A stretch of 42,037 nt of DNA from Rufibacter roseus (GCF_001647285.1 NZ_LRML01000023.1:1-42037); one strand, 5' to 3'; positions 25,065 through 33,924 are shown, counted from the stretch's first letter. Numbers and translations: made by a program. The notes: a model not told the origin generated them from the sequence alone.

Positions 25065-25319
25065 ATGGCGAAGGAAAGTAGAATACTGAAGGCAATGTAC
25101 GCAGTAGTGAAAGACCAGGAAAACAAAAGCGAACAGCCCATTGATGCGGCGGATATCTCTTCCAAAACACCAGGTCTTTCTTTTGGCGAGATTGAGCAGG
25201 AAATGCGGGACCTTCAAATCAAGAAATTGTTGGAGCTGGACTATGACCAAAATGGTCACCTAGTCGGCCGCCTGACAGAGGAAGGTTTGCAAGAAGCCGA
25301 AAAAGCGTACAACCAATAA
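25065..25319 (+). CDS. Small hypothetical protein, possibly winged-helix-like
   Basis: 84 residues, soluble and charged. The predicted order is helix, helix, helix, then a hairpin (LLELDYDQNGHLVGRLTEEGLQEA), which resembles a small winged-helix fold in which residues LSFGEIEQEMRDLQIKKLLEL would be the recognition part. This is an impression from the pattern only. It starts at ATG 25065. It is convergent with the exonuclease gene. Confidence 0.6.
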   Translation: MAKESRILKAMYAVVKDQENKSEQPIDAADISSKTPGLSFGEIEQEMRDLQIKKLLELDYDQNGHLVGRLTEEGLQEAEKAYNQ

Positions 25320-25377
25320 GTGGCAAATCTGGCTTAAAAGCTTGCAGCTAGAAAAAGCTAAAGCTGCCTTAGCTTGT

Positions 25378-25415
25378 GCTTTTGACTTATTTTCGGAAAA
25401 TCAGCCCTAAAACGG
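25378..25415. repeat. Palindromic intergenic element, copy 8
   Basis: Left arm GCTTTTGACTTATTTT, loop CGG, right arm AAAATCAGCCCTAAAACGGC. It ends 8 nt from the exonuclease stop (25424). Confidence 0.8.
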
Positions 25416-25423
25416 CGAGTATA

Positions 25424-26044
25424 TTAATAGGGGAATGGCTGTTTCTTCTTAGGCGCCTTACGTGCCGATGAGGCTGTATAGCCCCCATCATACAGCCGCC
25501 CAAAATTGATCTTCAGCTTCTCCGGAAAGTCTGCCAACTGGCTGCATTGGGTTTGTTCCAGCGCCCGTAACGTAAGCTCGGCACAGGCCAGAGAGTCTGA
25601 GGCGGCGCGGTGGTGGTGGAATTTTATCTGGTGCCGGTTACACAGCGATTTTAAATCATACTGCGGAAGCCCCTGCCACACTTGCTTACTGAACTGCACA
25701 CTGCAGGCATAGTTCAGTTCCGGAAACGGCAGTTGGTAAGAGGTAAGCGTGGCTCTAAGCACACTCATGTCAAAGCTGGCGTTGTGGGCAATGACCAGCT
25801 GGTTCTGCAGCAAAGGCTTCAGCTCTTGCCACAGCTGGTCAAACTCTGGCGCATGTGCCACCTCCTTCGGCTGAATACCATGTACCGCAATGTTAAAGCT
25901 GTTGAAGTACGGGTATGATTTTGGTTTTATAAGCCAAGCTTGGGTGCCCGTAATCTGCCCGTTCTGCACAAAGGTCAATCCAACTTCACATGGGCTGTTT
26001 CGTTCTGGGGTGGCCGTCTCAAAATCAAGGGTAATAAAATCCAT
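25424..26044 (-). CDS. DnaQ-like 3'-5' exonuclease
   Basis: 206 residues. Exonuclease I motif FITLDFETAT (Asp7, Glu9), motif II VIAHNASFDMSVL, and motif III HHHRAASDSLACAEL with the His and Asp of the DEDDh class. Stand-alone proteins of this kind trim DNA or RNA 3' ends, and some act as the proofreading subunit. A basic C-terminus (RKAPKKKQPFPY) may aid nucleic acid binding. The gene is single, with palindromic elements on both sides. Confidence 0.88.
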   Translation of the reverse strand: MDFITLDFETATPERNSPCEVGLTFVQNGQITGTQAWLIKPKSYPYFNSFNIAVHGIQPKEVAHAPEFDQLWQELKPLLQNQLVIAHNASFDMSVLRATLTSYQLPFPELNYACSVQFSKQVWQGLPQYDLKSLCNRHQIKFHHHRAASDSLACAELTLRALEQTQCSQLADFPEKLKINFGRLYDGGYTASSARKAPKKKQPFPY

Positions 26045-26134
26045 CTGCTACTTCTTTACTACTGCAAGTTACAACTGTTCTGGCAGACGAAGTTTAGTTT
26101 TAGAGAGGAACGGCTAAGAAAAGTAGGAGAGATG

Positions 26135-26173
26135 CTGTTTTTGACCTGTTTTAGGAAAATAAGGCTGAAAAGA
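26135..26173. repeat. Palindromic intergenic element, copy 9
   Basis: Left arm CTGTTTTTGACCTGTTTT, right arm AAAATAAGGCTGAAAAG. It lies between the exonuclease start and the terminator of the 26282 gene. Confidence 0.75.
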
Positions 26174-26232
26174 GGTAGCCAAAAGAAAGCTGATCTTTCC
26201 GAGCGTAATCTCCAAATGAAAGCTTCAAAATA

Positions 26233-26258
26233 AAAAAAGCCACTCTTTTTAGAGTGGC
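26233..26258 (-). terminator. Terminator of the 26282 gene
   Basis: On the minus strand GCCACTCT-AAAA-AGAGTGGC is followed by TTTTTTTATTTT. Stem positions are 26239-26246 and 26251-26258. Confidence 0.88.
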
Positions 26259-26281
26259 CTTAGGTGCTGTTGGTGGCTTGA

Positions 26282-26524
26282 TTAGTTCAGCCTAATTGGA
26301 TTAGCTACCTTTTTGAAATCCAAATCAAGAAAATCAGCAGCAGACAAGGCCTCTTCTAAATGTTTTTTTCCCTCTTTTCTGATAGGGTACAAACATCCGT
26401 CTTCATCCAATACAGCAATAGGGCTAACCTCGGGTAGCACCTTCAGGGTGGTTTTGGCTAGTACCAGCGTTTCCTCTTCTAAAAAGGCAGGGGTACCGTT
26501 TCGGGAATAGATGGCGTAATGCAT
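26282..26524 (-). CDS. Small hypothetical protein
   Basis: 80 residues, soluble, no signal peptide. An initial strand-rich part (MHYAIYSRNGTPAF, then a PIAVLDEDGCLYPIRKEGKKH turn) leads into a short helix. I recognise no family. A strong terminator after it and normal codon use support a real gene. Confidence 0.6.
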   Translation of the reverse strand: MHYAIYSRNGTPAFLEEETLVLAKTTLKVLPEVSPIAVLDEDGCLYPIRKEGKKHLEEALSAADFLDLDFKKVANPIRLN

Positions 26525-26646
26525 GAATTATTTTTTCGTAAGGTTCTGTTTACGGCGTTGCAATTGCTTGGTTATCAATATCAAGAAAAAAGTTAAACTT
26601 TTATTGATACCTATTCTATGCTTGTTTTAAGAAGGAAATATCTTCT

Positions 26647-26862
26647 TTAAGACTCGCTTTTTTGCCTGTTCATCATAGCTAAGGCTACCAGCCCGGCACC
26701 AAAAAGAATGGAGCCTGCTACAAAAGCAAAGCCTGCCGCTACTATGTCTCTCATCTGGTAAGACCATAAATAAACAAAGCAGATCAGCATTCCGAGCAAG
26801 CCGGAGCCCATAGAAACAACGGATATTGTGTTTATGAACGCCTTAAAAGAATCTGGTTTCAT
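26647..26862 (-). CDS. Small membrane protein with two transmembrane segments
   Basis: 71 residues. Two hydrophobic helices (about 12-33, VVSMGSGLLGMLICFVYLW, and about 41-64, AAGFAFVAGSILFGAGLVAL) with short charged ends. Unknown function; comparable two-helix proteins are common in Bacteroidota. Supported by a sensible start and hydrophobic pattern only. Confidence 0.55.
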   Translation of the reverse strand: MKPDSFKAFINTISVVSMGSGLLGMLICFVYLWSYQMRDIVAAGFAFVAGSILFGAGLVALAMMNRQKSES

Positions 26863-26956
26863 GGCTATGCAATAAAATGGGAGAACGGATATTGCTGAAG
26901 TTGTTACTCATCTGGTGGTTGCTTCGTATGAAGATAGAAAAATAACCCACAAGAGC

Positions 26957-27205
26957 ATGAGATACAAACTGACCTATAATGAGAACATGAAACACCTGCA
27001 CATTTTAAAAGAAGGTGATGACATGGCAGACTATGAGGCTATTACAGACTGGTTGCCGGTAGAGGTGCTGGATGAGTTCAAAAGAGAGATGAACACTTTC
27101 TACCCGGGGCTTGATGTTTGCAGTCCTGTGACTGCACCCTCTTCATCGGAAATGAAGATGCGTTGGAATGAATTTATGAAGCGGTCAGATAAGAACAACG
27201 CATAG
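26957..27205 (+). CDS. Small hypothetical protein
   Basis: 82 residues from the ATG at 26957 (MRYKLTYNENMKHLHIL); an upstream GTG at 26915 adds an unconvincing stretch. Mixed strand-helix, acidic middle (DDMADYEAITDWLPVEVLDEFK), no signal peptide. No family recognised. A strong bidirectional terminator follows, which supports expression. Confidence 0.55.
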   Translation: MRYKLTYNENMKHLHILKEGDDMADYEAITDWLPVEVLDEFKREMNTFYPGLDVCSPVTAPSSSEMKMRWNEFMKRSDKNNA

Positions 27206-27230
27206 CTGTAGCATAGATAAGTGAAACAAG

Positions 27231-27259
27231 AAAGCCCCACCGCATTGCGGTGGGGCTTT
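27231..27259. terminator. Bidirectional terminator between a small gene and dnaK
   Basis: AAAGCCCCACCGC (27231-27243) pairs perfectly with GCGGTGGGGCTTT (27247-27259) around ATT. Confidence 0.93.
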
Positions 27260-27281
27260 CTCAACTAAACATTTATTTAAA

Positions 27282-29210
27282 TTATTTCACTTCTTCGTAG
27301 TCAACATCGGTAACATTGTCACCGCTGCTAGTAGACTGCCCGCCACCGGCTTCTCCGCCTGGCTGACTGCCCATGTCAGCACCAGGCTGTCCGCCTTGGC
27401 CTTGGGTGGCGTTGTACATCTCCTGAGAGGCAGCCTGCCAAGCGTTGTTGATGTTGGTCATGGCGCTGTCAATAGCGGCTAGGTCCTTAGACTCATGCGC
27501 TTTTTTCAGGTCAGCCAGAGCACCTTCAATGGCAGTTTTGTTTCCGGCAGAAAGTTTGTCACCGTACTCGCTCAGTTGTTTCTCCGTCTGGAAAATCATA
27601 GAGTCAGCTTGGTTAACTTTTTCTACCTGCTCTTTGGCTACGCGGTCAGACTCAGCGTTGGCTTCGGCCTCTTTACGCATTCTTTCAATTTCCTCTTCAG
27701 ATAAACCGGAAGAAGCCTCAATTCTGATTTTCTGCTCTTTGCCGGTGCCTTTGTCTTTCGCAGATACGTGCAAGATACCGTTGGCGTCAATATCAAAGGT
27801 TACTTCAATCTGCGGAACGCCACGTGGCGCTGGCGGAATGTCTGACAAGTGGAAACGACCGATGGTGCGGTTGTCGCGGGCCATAGGGCGCTCACCTTGT
27901 AGTACGTGAATCTCCACACTTGGCTGGTTATCAGACGCGGTAGAGAAAGTCTCCGACTTCTTAGTCGGAATAGTAGTGTTAGACTCAATCAGCTTGGTCA
28001 TCACGCCGCCCATGGTCTCAATACCTAATGAAAGCGGAGTTACGTCCAAAAGAAGAACGTCTTTCACTTCACCGGTCAATACACCACCCTGAATAGCAGC
28101 ACCAATGGCTACTACCTCATCTGGGTTCACACCCTTAGAAGGTTTCTTGCCGAAGAATTTCTCTACTTCTTCCTGAATTCTTGGAATACGGGTAGAACCA
28201 CCTACCAAGATTACTTCATCAATATCAGAAGGCTGCAAACCTGCATCTTGCAAAGCTTTGCGTACCGGCTCCATTGAACGACGAACCAAAGAATCGGCTA
28301 ATTGCTCAAATTTGGCGCGGGTTAATTTACGCACCAAGTGCTTAGGTCCGGTTTGGGTAGCGGTAATGTAAGGCAGGTTGATCTCCGTTTCAGAAGAAGA
28401 CGAAAGCTCGATCTTGGCTTTCTCAGCGGCTTCTTTTAAACGCTGAAGTGCCATTGGGTCCTGGCGAAGGTCCATGTTCTCCTCAGCCTTAAACTCGTCA
28501 GCCAACCAAGCAATGATTACCTGGTCGAAGTCATCACCACCTAAGTGCGTGTCACCGTTCGTAGACAATACTTCAAACACACCGTCGCCTAATTCAAGCA
28601 CCGAAATATCAAAAGTACCACCACCTAAGTCGTACACGGCAATTTTCTGGTCAGCGTGTTTTTTATCTAAACCATATGCCAATGCGGCGGCGGTAGGCTC
28701 GTTGATAATACGTTTTACATCAAGGCCAGCAATTTGTCCGGCTTCTTTCGTAGCCTGACGTTGCGCGTCATTGAAGTAAGCTGGAACGGTAATAACCGCC
28801 TCAGTTACGCTGGTACCCAGGTAGTCTTCAGCGGTCTGCTTCATTTTCTGAAGCACCATGGCTGAGATTTCCTGCGGGGTGAACTCACGGTCACCAATTT
28901 TCACGCGCACGGTGTTGTTGCTGCCAGATTGCACGTTGTAAGAAACGTGCTGCGTTTCGTCTTTTACTTCAGAGAAGCCGCGGCCCATGAAACGCTTGAT
29001 AGACGCGATGGTATTTTGTGGGTTAGTGATAGCTTGACGCTTGGCAGGGTCTCCCACTTTACGCTCACCGTTCCCGTTGTCCAGGAATGCCACGATGGAC
29101 GGAGTAGTCCGGCGGCCTTCGCTGTTCGGAATCACCACTGGTTCGTTCCCCTCCATTACGGCAACGCAAGAGTTGGTAGTTCCTAAGTCAATGCCTATGA
29201 TTTTTCCCAT
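27282..29210 (-). CDS. dnaK: Chaperone DnaK (Hsp70)
   Basis: 642 residues, standard length. The ATPase domain shows [16 protein letters not shown], the phosphate-2 loop [19 protein letters not shown] and [11 protein letters not shown]; the linker [13 protein letters not shown] joins it to the peptide-binding domain; the Gly/Gln-rich tail ends TDVDYEEVK, close to the usual C-terminal motif. DnaK refolds proteins with DnaJ and GrpE, but neither gene is adjacent. No CIRCE-like inverted repeat is visible upstream, in keeping with most Bacteroidota. Confidence 0.98.
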   Translation of the reverse strand: MGKIIGIDLGTTNSCVAVMEGNEPVVIPNSEGRRTTPSIVAFLDNGNGERKVGDPAKRQAITNPQNTIASIKRFMGRGFSEVKDETQHVSYNVQSGSNNTVRVKIGDREFTPQEISAMVLQKMKQTAEDYLGTSVTEAVITVPAYFNDAQRQATKEAGQIAGLDVKRIINEPTAAALAYGLDKKHADQKIAVYDLGGGTFDISVLELGDGVFEVLSTNGDTHLGGDDFDQVIIAWLADEFKAEENMDLRQDPMALQRLKEAAEKAKIELSSSSETEINLPYITATQTGPKHLVRKLTRAKFEQLADSLVRRSMEPVRKALQDAGLQPSDIDEVILVGGSTRIPRIQEEVEKFFGKKPSKGVNPDEVVAIGAAIQGGVLTGEVKDVLLLDVTPLSLGIETMGGVMTKLIESNTTIPTKKSETFSTASDNQPSVEIHVLQGERPMARDNRTIGRFHLSDIPPAPRGVPQIEVTFDIDANGILHVSAKDKGTGKEQKIRIEASSGLSEEEIERMRKEAEANAESDRVAKEQVEKVNQADSMIFQTEKQLSEYGDKLSAGNKTAIEGALADLKKAHESKDLAAIDSAMTNINNAWQAASQEMYNATQGQGGQPGADMGSQPGGEAGGGQSTSSGDNVTDVDYEEVK

Positions 29211-29646
29211 TGCTATAGTTTTATTTAAAGTAGTTCCTAATTCAAACTTGTTTGCTCTCTTATTAACAAGACATGTGCCAACGGCATCAAACCTGACATT
29301 TGTGACACAATGTCATTTTCAGGAAAGCCGAAAGATTTTCTATACGAACATTCGGCAGAAGGTGACAGACAAGGCTGCGCTTTTGGCGGAATTAGTGCTG
29401 CGAGTTCGGCCTGTTTTGGAATGGTAGATCTGAAATGCTTTTGAGGAAGTTCCTTCTCCGTAAGGAAGAAGATTAGGATGAGGTAGGGCGAGGCTGAAAT
29501 GGTAGAAGCGGTGATTGGAAGAAATAAAGAGGAAGGCTGCAAGTAAAAGCCATAGCCACTGGTTGTCCTTTCACCCTGACCCTCTCCCCAAGGGAGTGGG
29601 GATTACGTTTTTGGCTTAATTTTAGAAAAATAAGCCAAAAACAGAT
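29211..29646. other. Intergenic region of about 435 bp, dnaK leader plus dispersed repeats
   Basis: The part near 29211-29290 should hold the dnaK promoter, but I find no fully convincing -33/-7 pair. Further on are a C-rich inverted stretch (29571-29600: CCCTGACCCTCTCCCC then GGGAGTGGGG), of a kind commonly dispersed in bacterial genomes, and palindromic element copy 10. No gene is supported. Confidence 0.6.
29606..29644. repeat. Palindromic intergenic element, copy 10
   Basis: Left arm GTTTTTGGCTTAATTTT and right arm AAAAATAAGCCAAAAAC pair over 17 bp with one mismatch. It ends 2 nt from the pseudouridine synthase stop (29647). One of the best-preserved copies. Confidence 0.92.
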
Positions 29647-30252
29647 TTATCTGCGCTTGTACGGCCGCTGGTAAGTGTTCACTGGCTTTGCCAGCCCTTT
29701 TAACTGCTTTACTTCCTCAGGGGTAAGCTCACGGTAGTCGCCAAGTTGCAAGCCTGTTAAGGTTAAGGTGCCAATAGCTACACGCACCAGTCTAAGTGTA
29801 GGGTAGCCTACGGCAGCGGTCATTTTGCGTACTTGGCGGTTCATGCCCTGGCTGATTTTAATTTCTACCCAAGACGTGGGAATGTTAGCACGGAACCGGA
29901 TGGGCTTAGAACGCTCCCAAAGTTCTACTTCGTCTAAAAGCCTTGCCTTGGCCGGAGTGGTTTTTTTGCCTTGGATTAAAACGCCTCGCTCCAGTTGACT
30001 TAAGGCTTCGTCAGAGGGTGCGCCCTCTACCTGTGCCCAATAGGTTTTTTCTACCTTGAATTTTGGGTCAGACAGCCGGTGCTGGAGTTGTTTGTCATCG
30101 GTGAGGAGCACTAAGCCTTCAGAGTCATAATCTAACCGGCCTACAGGGTATACGTTGGGCACGGGCACGAAATCTTTTAAAGTCAAACGGCCTTGCTCAT
30201 CGGTGAACTGAGTAAGAACTTCAAAGGGCTTGTTGAGGAGGAGGTACTTCAA
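29647..30252 (-). CDS. RluE/RsuA-family rRNA pseudouridine synthase
   Basis: 201 residues without an N-terminal S4 domain, as in RluE. The start YLLLNKPFEVLTQF and the catalytic motif GRLDYDSEGLVLLTDD (Asp41) are typical, as is ISQGMNRQVRKMTAAVGYPTLRLVRVAIG near the end. RluE modifies a uridine in 23S rRNA domain V (U2457 in E. coli); the same site is likely but not proven. It follows the DUF2007 gene by 27 bp and may be the last gene of an operon. Confidence 0.88.
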   Translation of the reverse strand: MKYLLLNKPFEVLTQFTDEQGRLTLKDFVPVPNVYPVGRLDYDSEGLVLLTDDKQLQHRLSDPKFKVEKTYWAQVEGAPSDEALSQLERGVLIQGKKTTPAKARLLDEVELWERSKPIRFRANIPTSWVEIKISQGMNRQVRKMTAAVGYPTLRLVRVAIGTLTLTGLQLGDYRELTPEEVKQLKGLAKPVNTYQRPYKRR

Positions 30253-30279
30253 GTTGATAAGCTAAGTTTTTATTTATAT

Positions 30280-30693
30280 CTACTTTTCCGGCTGAAATTC
30301 AAGCCCGCAGTTGCTACAGGTATACTTGTTCTTATTCAGAAAAGGCAAGACAATATTGAGTAAAACACTGAGGGCATATCTGAACCGGTTGCTGGTGTTA
30401 TAGGCGTAATTGACTTTATGTGAGCCACAACGGGGGCAGGTAATGGGCATCTCCAACTCATCGGTGTAGGGTAAGTCTTCTACGCTTTTTAAAATAGCCT
30501 GGGCCTTTTCGGCATCACTGGCCAGTGTTTTCAGTTTAATACCGCCCACGGTAATATTGTACAGCGGGTTTATAGAAACTACGTTCTCATCAAACAAGAA
30601 CGACAGAACGCCCTCGCTCTCCAGCTTATTTTTGGCCAGGTGCGCGTCTATGGAATTGCTAAACCGGGCAATGGTCACTAGTTCGTCTTTCAT
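30280..30693 (-). CDS. DUF2007 domain protein with C-terminal zinc ribbon
   Basis: 137 residues. The N-terminal half (LVTIARFSNSIDAHLAKNKLESEGVLSFL ending in GIKLKTLASDAEKAQAIL) has the ACT-like DUF2007 fold, called a putative signal-transducing domain. The C-terminal half has CPRCGS (Cys86, Cys89) and CSNCG (Cys126, Cys129), a zinc ribbon, with a hydrophobic stretch between them (ALSVLLNIVLPFL). The ligand is unknown. It lies between the VWA protein (21 bp) and the pseudouridine synthase (27 bp). Confidence 0.78.
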   Translation of the reverse strand: MKDELVTIARFSNSIDAHLAKNKLESEGVLSFLFDENVVSINPLYNITVGGIKLKTLASDAEKAQAILKSVEDLPYTDELEMPITCPRCGSHKVNYAYNTSNRFRYALSVLLNIVLPFLNKNKYTCSNCGLEFQPEK

Positions 30694-30714
30694 TCTTTTG
30701 GCTTGGGAGGAAGG

Positions 30715-32802
30715 TTATAAGCTGCCATAGAATCTTCTCAGTCCCCATTCGGTACAAGCTAGAGCCAGAAGCACCAGATAGAACCATGACTGCTCCAGTA
30801 AGTCTTTTTCTTCTTCCTTGGTTCTTAAAATGGCTTTGAAGTCTTCTTTCAGCAAGTCCTGCTCCAGTTGATCCAGCTGATTTGGGTAATAGAGGCTCGT
30901 TTCGGAGCGCTGAGCTAGTTGGCTCAGGAGTTCATGGTCGGCCACGGCCATAGTGGCTTCCATGTTCTGTTCCTGTACCACAAACTCTCCGTTGTCAGTA
31001 TAAGTCTGGTTGTCTACCCGCGTAGAGGCGTTATAGCGGTACACACCGGCAGGCAAGGTTCCTAATTTTAGTCCTTCGCCGCCTTGCTCATGCCTAAAGC
31101 GGTGGCTTGTTTGCTTGTCATTTTCATGGGTGAGGGTGAAAGAAATAGTCTGTCCGTAAATTTCCTCCTGCACCGCATTAAAAACATCGGCCTGAAATGC
31201 CACGCCTTCTGATACTTCAAACTCATCTTTAATGGGGTACACGTGCAGACGTTTCTGGTTTCGGCGGTTGGCTAATAACTGAACCATGTGCGTCATGAGC
31301 TCGTCATAAATTTGCGCGGTGCCGTGGTCAGCGGCTTCGGTGAGGCGCCATTGCCAGGAGCCATCAGTGAGAAGCACTGCCGAGGGCGCCGGAGCAGACG
31401 GCTTGTACACCAGCAGCGGTTTGGTGGTGCGTACGGTGCCCACCTGCTGGTAGAGGATCACCTCTGCCGAGGGAGCCAAGCTCCACTCGCCAAAAGTAAC
31501 CGGTGCCGGTGGCCAGGCTGTGATGCGGTTCTGAGCAATAGGTTCGGTAGAGAAGCGCTGGAAGGAGCTATTCAGAATTGGCTGCACTTCGTCATACTGA
31601 GTGGAGGAGCGAGGCAGGGCAACCCCTGCCTGCAAACTGTTAAATGAATTGTAGTCGGTTTGGGAACCCAGAATGTAAAGACTTGGCACGTTGGCCTGCC
31701 TTAAACGTCTGAGCCAGTCTGTGCCGGTGCCGTTGGAGTTAGGTATCTGGTGCAAAACGGCGGCATCATACGATTTTTTGAAATTAGGGCTTTGAAAAGG
31801 GCCAATTACTACCTCAACCTCCAGCAGCGGATTGGTGATCAAGGCACTTCTAATGGCCTTAATGTCTGGGTGCGGGGCGGCCGAAGCCAACAAGATGTTC
31901 AGTTTGCCTTTCACAACTTCCAGATAGGCATGACGACGGTTATTGAGGTCTGTGAACTCTCCCTGCAGCGGCTGCACCACCACTTCATAATGCTTTTTGC
32001 CCGGTGAAGGAGCAGAAACCTGGAATGAAATTTCTGCTTGCTGGCGGTTAGTGAGGGCAACTCTTTTGCTTTGGATGGATTTACCGTTTTCCTGCAGCTG
32101 CACGTTCACGGTTGAACCTGCAAAACCAAAGTGGCGCAGCTTGGCCACCACCGGAAAAGTAGTGCCTGTGTAGTTAATGCGGTTATACTGCACTTCCTCC
32201 AGCACCACATCACGCTTGGGAACGGTGTCACCCAAGGCCACGGGATAAATACTGGTGCCGTACGATTGAAAAGTTGGGGTAGGGCCTTGGTTATGAATGC
32301 CATCAGAAAACAACACGACCGCCGCCAGATTTCGATTTTTGTACGCGTTGCTGCTTTTAGAAAGGAGCGTGTGTAGGTTGGAGGTAGAGGCCGTAAAAGA
32401 AGTGCCGGTCAGTTTGGCTATAGTAGAATCAGAGTTCTGTAGTGTCTGAAGTTCTACATGAATACCCTGCTCGCGCAGCCTGTCAGCCAGTTGATCAGTT
32501 CTTTGCAGAGTTTGCTGTAGCTGTGGCTCCGGTGTAAATAACTGTACAGACTGTGAATTATCCAGCGCCAGCACTACTGTTGGTTTGATCTCTTCCTGCT
32601 TTACATGCCGGGTATAAGGCTCTAACAACAGAAAGCAGATAAGGGTGACAAGTGCCGCGCGCAACGTAGCTAATAGCCAACGCAACCAAGTAGGCCAAGG
32701 TCCGCCTTTTCGGTACAGAAACCAGGAAACGCCAATGCCCACCGCCAAACAGAGCAACAGGTACCAGGGAGAGTAAACAGTATGTATTTGAAAAGACTGC
32801 AC
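30715..32802 (-). CDS. VWA-like membrane protein, BatA-type architecture
   Basis: 695 residues. Two N-terminal hydrophobic segments (about 11-30 and 43-60) precede a von Willebrand A-like domain with a MIDAS motif DNSQS (81-85) and VVLFSDGIHNQG. A long extracytoplasmic part follows, with a stretch resembling a class I glutamine-amidotransferase fold (NILLASAAPHPDIKAIRSAL), then a C-terminal membrane helix (about 672-685). Proteins of this layout are common in Bacteroidota as uncharacterised or Bat/aerotolerance-like proteins; the metal site suggests protein binding. No Bat operon partners (MoxR ATPase) are near. Confidence 0.72.
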   Translation of the reverse strand: MQSFQIHTVYSPWYLLLCLAVGIGVSWFLYRKGGPWPTWLRWLLATLRAALVTLICFLLLEPYTRHVKQEEIKPTVVLALDNSQSVQLFTPEPQLQQTLQRTDQLADRLREQGIHVELQTLQNSDSTIAKLTGTSFTASTSNLHTLLSKSSNAYKNRNLAAVVLFSDGIHNQGPTPTFQSYGTSIYPVALGDTVPKRDVVLEEVQYNRINYTGTTFPVVAKLRHFGFAGSTVNVQLQENGKSIQSKRVALTNRQQAEISFQVSAPSPGKKHYEVVVQPLQGEFTDLNNRRHAYLEVVKGKLNILLASAAPHPDIKAIRSALITNPLLEVEVVIGPFQSPNFKKSYDAAVLHQIPNSNGTGTDWLRRLRQANVPSLYILGSQTDYNSFNSLQAGVALPRSSTQYDEVQPILNSSFQRFSTEPIAQNRITAWPPAPVTFGEWSLAPSAEVILYQQVGTVRTTKPLLVYKPSAPAPSAVLLTDGSWQWRLTEAADHGTAQIYDELMTHMVQLLANRRNQKRLHVYPIKDEFEVSEGVAFQADVFNAVQEEIYGQTISFTLTHENDKQTSHRFRHEQGGEGLKLGTLPAGVYRYNASTRVDNQTYTDNGEFVVQEQNMEATMAVADHELLSQLAQRSETSLYYPNQLDQLEQDLLKEDFKAILRTKEEEKDLLEQSWFYLVLLALACTEWGLRRFYGSL

Positions 32803-32912
32803 AGATTGTTCGTTAAGACATCGCTACGAAGTAGCAAGATAGAAGATGACTGACAGAAGACATAAGACTTTTATTCTCAACTTACCCAAACCGCAGGTTA
32901 TTGTCTTTGAAT

Positions 32913-32952
32913 CTGTTTTGGCTCTGTTTTTCTTAAAACTGGGCCAAAACAG
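32913..32952. repeat. Palindromic intergenic element, copy 11
   Basis: Left arm CTGTTTTGGCTCTGTTTT, right arm AAAACTGGGCCAAAACAG. On the minus strand it directly follows the fabG terminator stem and supplies its GTTTT run. Confidence 0.88.
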
Positions 32953-32955
32953 AAG

Positions 32956-32989
32956 AGCCGAAGCAGAGGACTAGACCTCTACCTCGGCT
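32956..32989 (-). terminator. Terminator of fabG, strand-specific by wobble pairing
   Basis: On minus-strand RNA AGCCGAGGTAGAGG (from 32989) pairs with CCTCTGCTTCGGCT (to 32956) completely if two G-U pairs are allowed. On the plus strand the same two positions would be A-C mismatches. The T-run comes from the neighbouring palindromic element. Confidence 0.7.
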
Positions 32990-32999
32990 TCTAATATTT

Positions 33000-33013
33000 C
33001 TAATTCTTAATTC
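33000..33013 (-). repeat. Heptanucleotide repeat remnant after fabG (GAATTAA class)
   Basis: On the minus strand, 5 nt after the fabG stop, GAATTAA is followed by GAATTAG and a decayed third unit. It is the same class as the array at 41984. Confidence 0.65.
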
Positions 33014-33018
33014 AAAAA

Positions 33019-33765
33019 TTAGGTCAACATTCCGCCATCTACCTGCAGGGTCTGGCCGGTAACGTAAGTAGAAAGGTCAGAGGCTAAGAATACGGCAGCG
33101 TTTGCCACGTCTTCCGGTTGGCCTCCGCGCTTCAACGGAATAGCTTTTCTCCATTCTGCTACAGTGGCAGCATCTAGCTCATCGGTCATGTCGGTTTCAA
33201 TGAAACCTGGGGCTATGGCGTTACTGCGGATGTTGCGGGAACCTAACTCCAAAGCCACTGATTTGGTGAAACCAATGATACCCGCCTTAGATGCAGCGTA
33301 GTTGGCCTGTCCGGCATTGCCTTTTATACCAACCACGCTGGTCATGTTGATGATAGAGCCGCTTTTGGCGCGCATCATGTGCTTGGTGGCCGCTTTGGTC
33401 AGGTTGAAAACAGACTTTAAGTTGGTGTTGATCACGGCGTCCCACTGCTCTTCGCTCATGCGCATCAAAAGTCCGTCTTTAGTAATGCCGGCGTTGTTTA
33501 CCAGTACATCCAGCTTGCCGAAGTCTTTCACCACATTTTCCACCAGTTGCTCGGCCTGGGCAAAATCAGAGGCATCTGAGCGGTAACCTTTGGCCTGAAT
33601 GCCGTATTCGGCTAACTCCTGCTCCAGTTGCTGTCCTTTTTCTACACTAGACAAATAAGTGAAGGCCACATTGGCGCCCATTTCGGCGTATTTTTTGGCA
33701 ATGGCCCGGCCAATACCTTTTGAGGCGCCGGTTACTAAGGCAATTTTTCCTTCCAGTAATTTCAT
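33019..33765 (-). CDS. fabG: 3-oxoacyl-ACP reductase FabG
   Basis: 248 residues, a classical short-chain dehydrogenase. NADPH loop TGASKGIGRA (12-21), NNAG at 90-93, catalytic Ser143, Tyr156 and Lys160 (YAASK), and the C-terminal VTGQTLQVDGGM typical of FabG. It reduces 3-oxoacyl-ACP in fatty acid elongation. It is not next to other fab genes, so a paralogue with another substrate cannot be excluded. A TATCTTTG box lies at 33818-33825 upstream. Confidence 0.9.
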   Translation of the reverse strand: MKLLEGKIALVTGASKGIGRAIAKKYAEMGANVAFTYLSSVEKGQQLEQELAEYGIQAKGYRSDASDFAQAEQLVENVVKDFGKLDVLVNNAGITKDGLLMRMSEEQWDAVINTNLKSVFNLTKAATKHMMRAKSGSIINMTSVVGIKGNAGQANYAASKAGIIGFTKSVALELGSRNIRSNAIAPGFIETDMTDELDAATVAEWRKAIPLKRGGQPEDVANAAVFLASDLSTYVTGQTLQVDGGMLT

Positions 33766-33817
33766 AGGTCTTCTTTAATAAGCTCGCATTTACAACACTC
33801 GCGTAGCCAACAAAGCC

Positions 33818-33825
33818 CAAAGATA
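33818..33825 (-). promoter_or_regulatory. TAnnTTTG -7 box upstream of fabG
   Basis: TATCTTTG on the minus strand matches the -7 consensus exactly, about 50 nt before the fabG ATG. A TTG at the expected distance is not seen. Confidence 0.4.
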
Positions 33826-33885
33826 ATAAAAGATACTAATTGCCTGCCGGGGAAGAAAAACATGGAAAGTATAATGAGCTAGTGG

Positions 33886-33924
33886 CCGTTTTAGGCTTAA
33901 TTTCAGAAAAGCAGGCCCAAAACG
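33886..33924. repeat. Palindromic intergenic element, copy 12
   Basis: Left arm CCGTTTTAGGCTTAATTTC, right arm AAAAGCAGGCCCAAAACG. It ends 15 nt from the stop of the TPR gene (33940). Confidence 0.85.

Noticed and set aside
27445..27909. Plus-strand frame of 154 codons opposite dnaK
   Set aside because: Antisense of a highly conserved gene; long antisense frames are common over dnaK.
29242..29268. Promoter TTG...CAAGTTTG upstream of dnaK
   Set aside because: The spacer is only 16 nt and the -7 box has a mismatch, so it does not meet the 19-20 nt rule.
29211..29300. CIRCE-type heat-shock operator before dnaK
   Set aside because: No TTAGCACTC-N9-GAGTGCTAA-like inverted repeat is present.
29381..29440. 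A sixteenth palindromic element (CGGCCTGTTTTGG)
   Set aside because: Only a left-arm-like core is present; no AAAA...AAAAC right arm follows.
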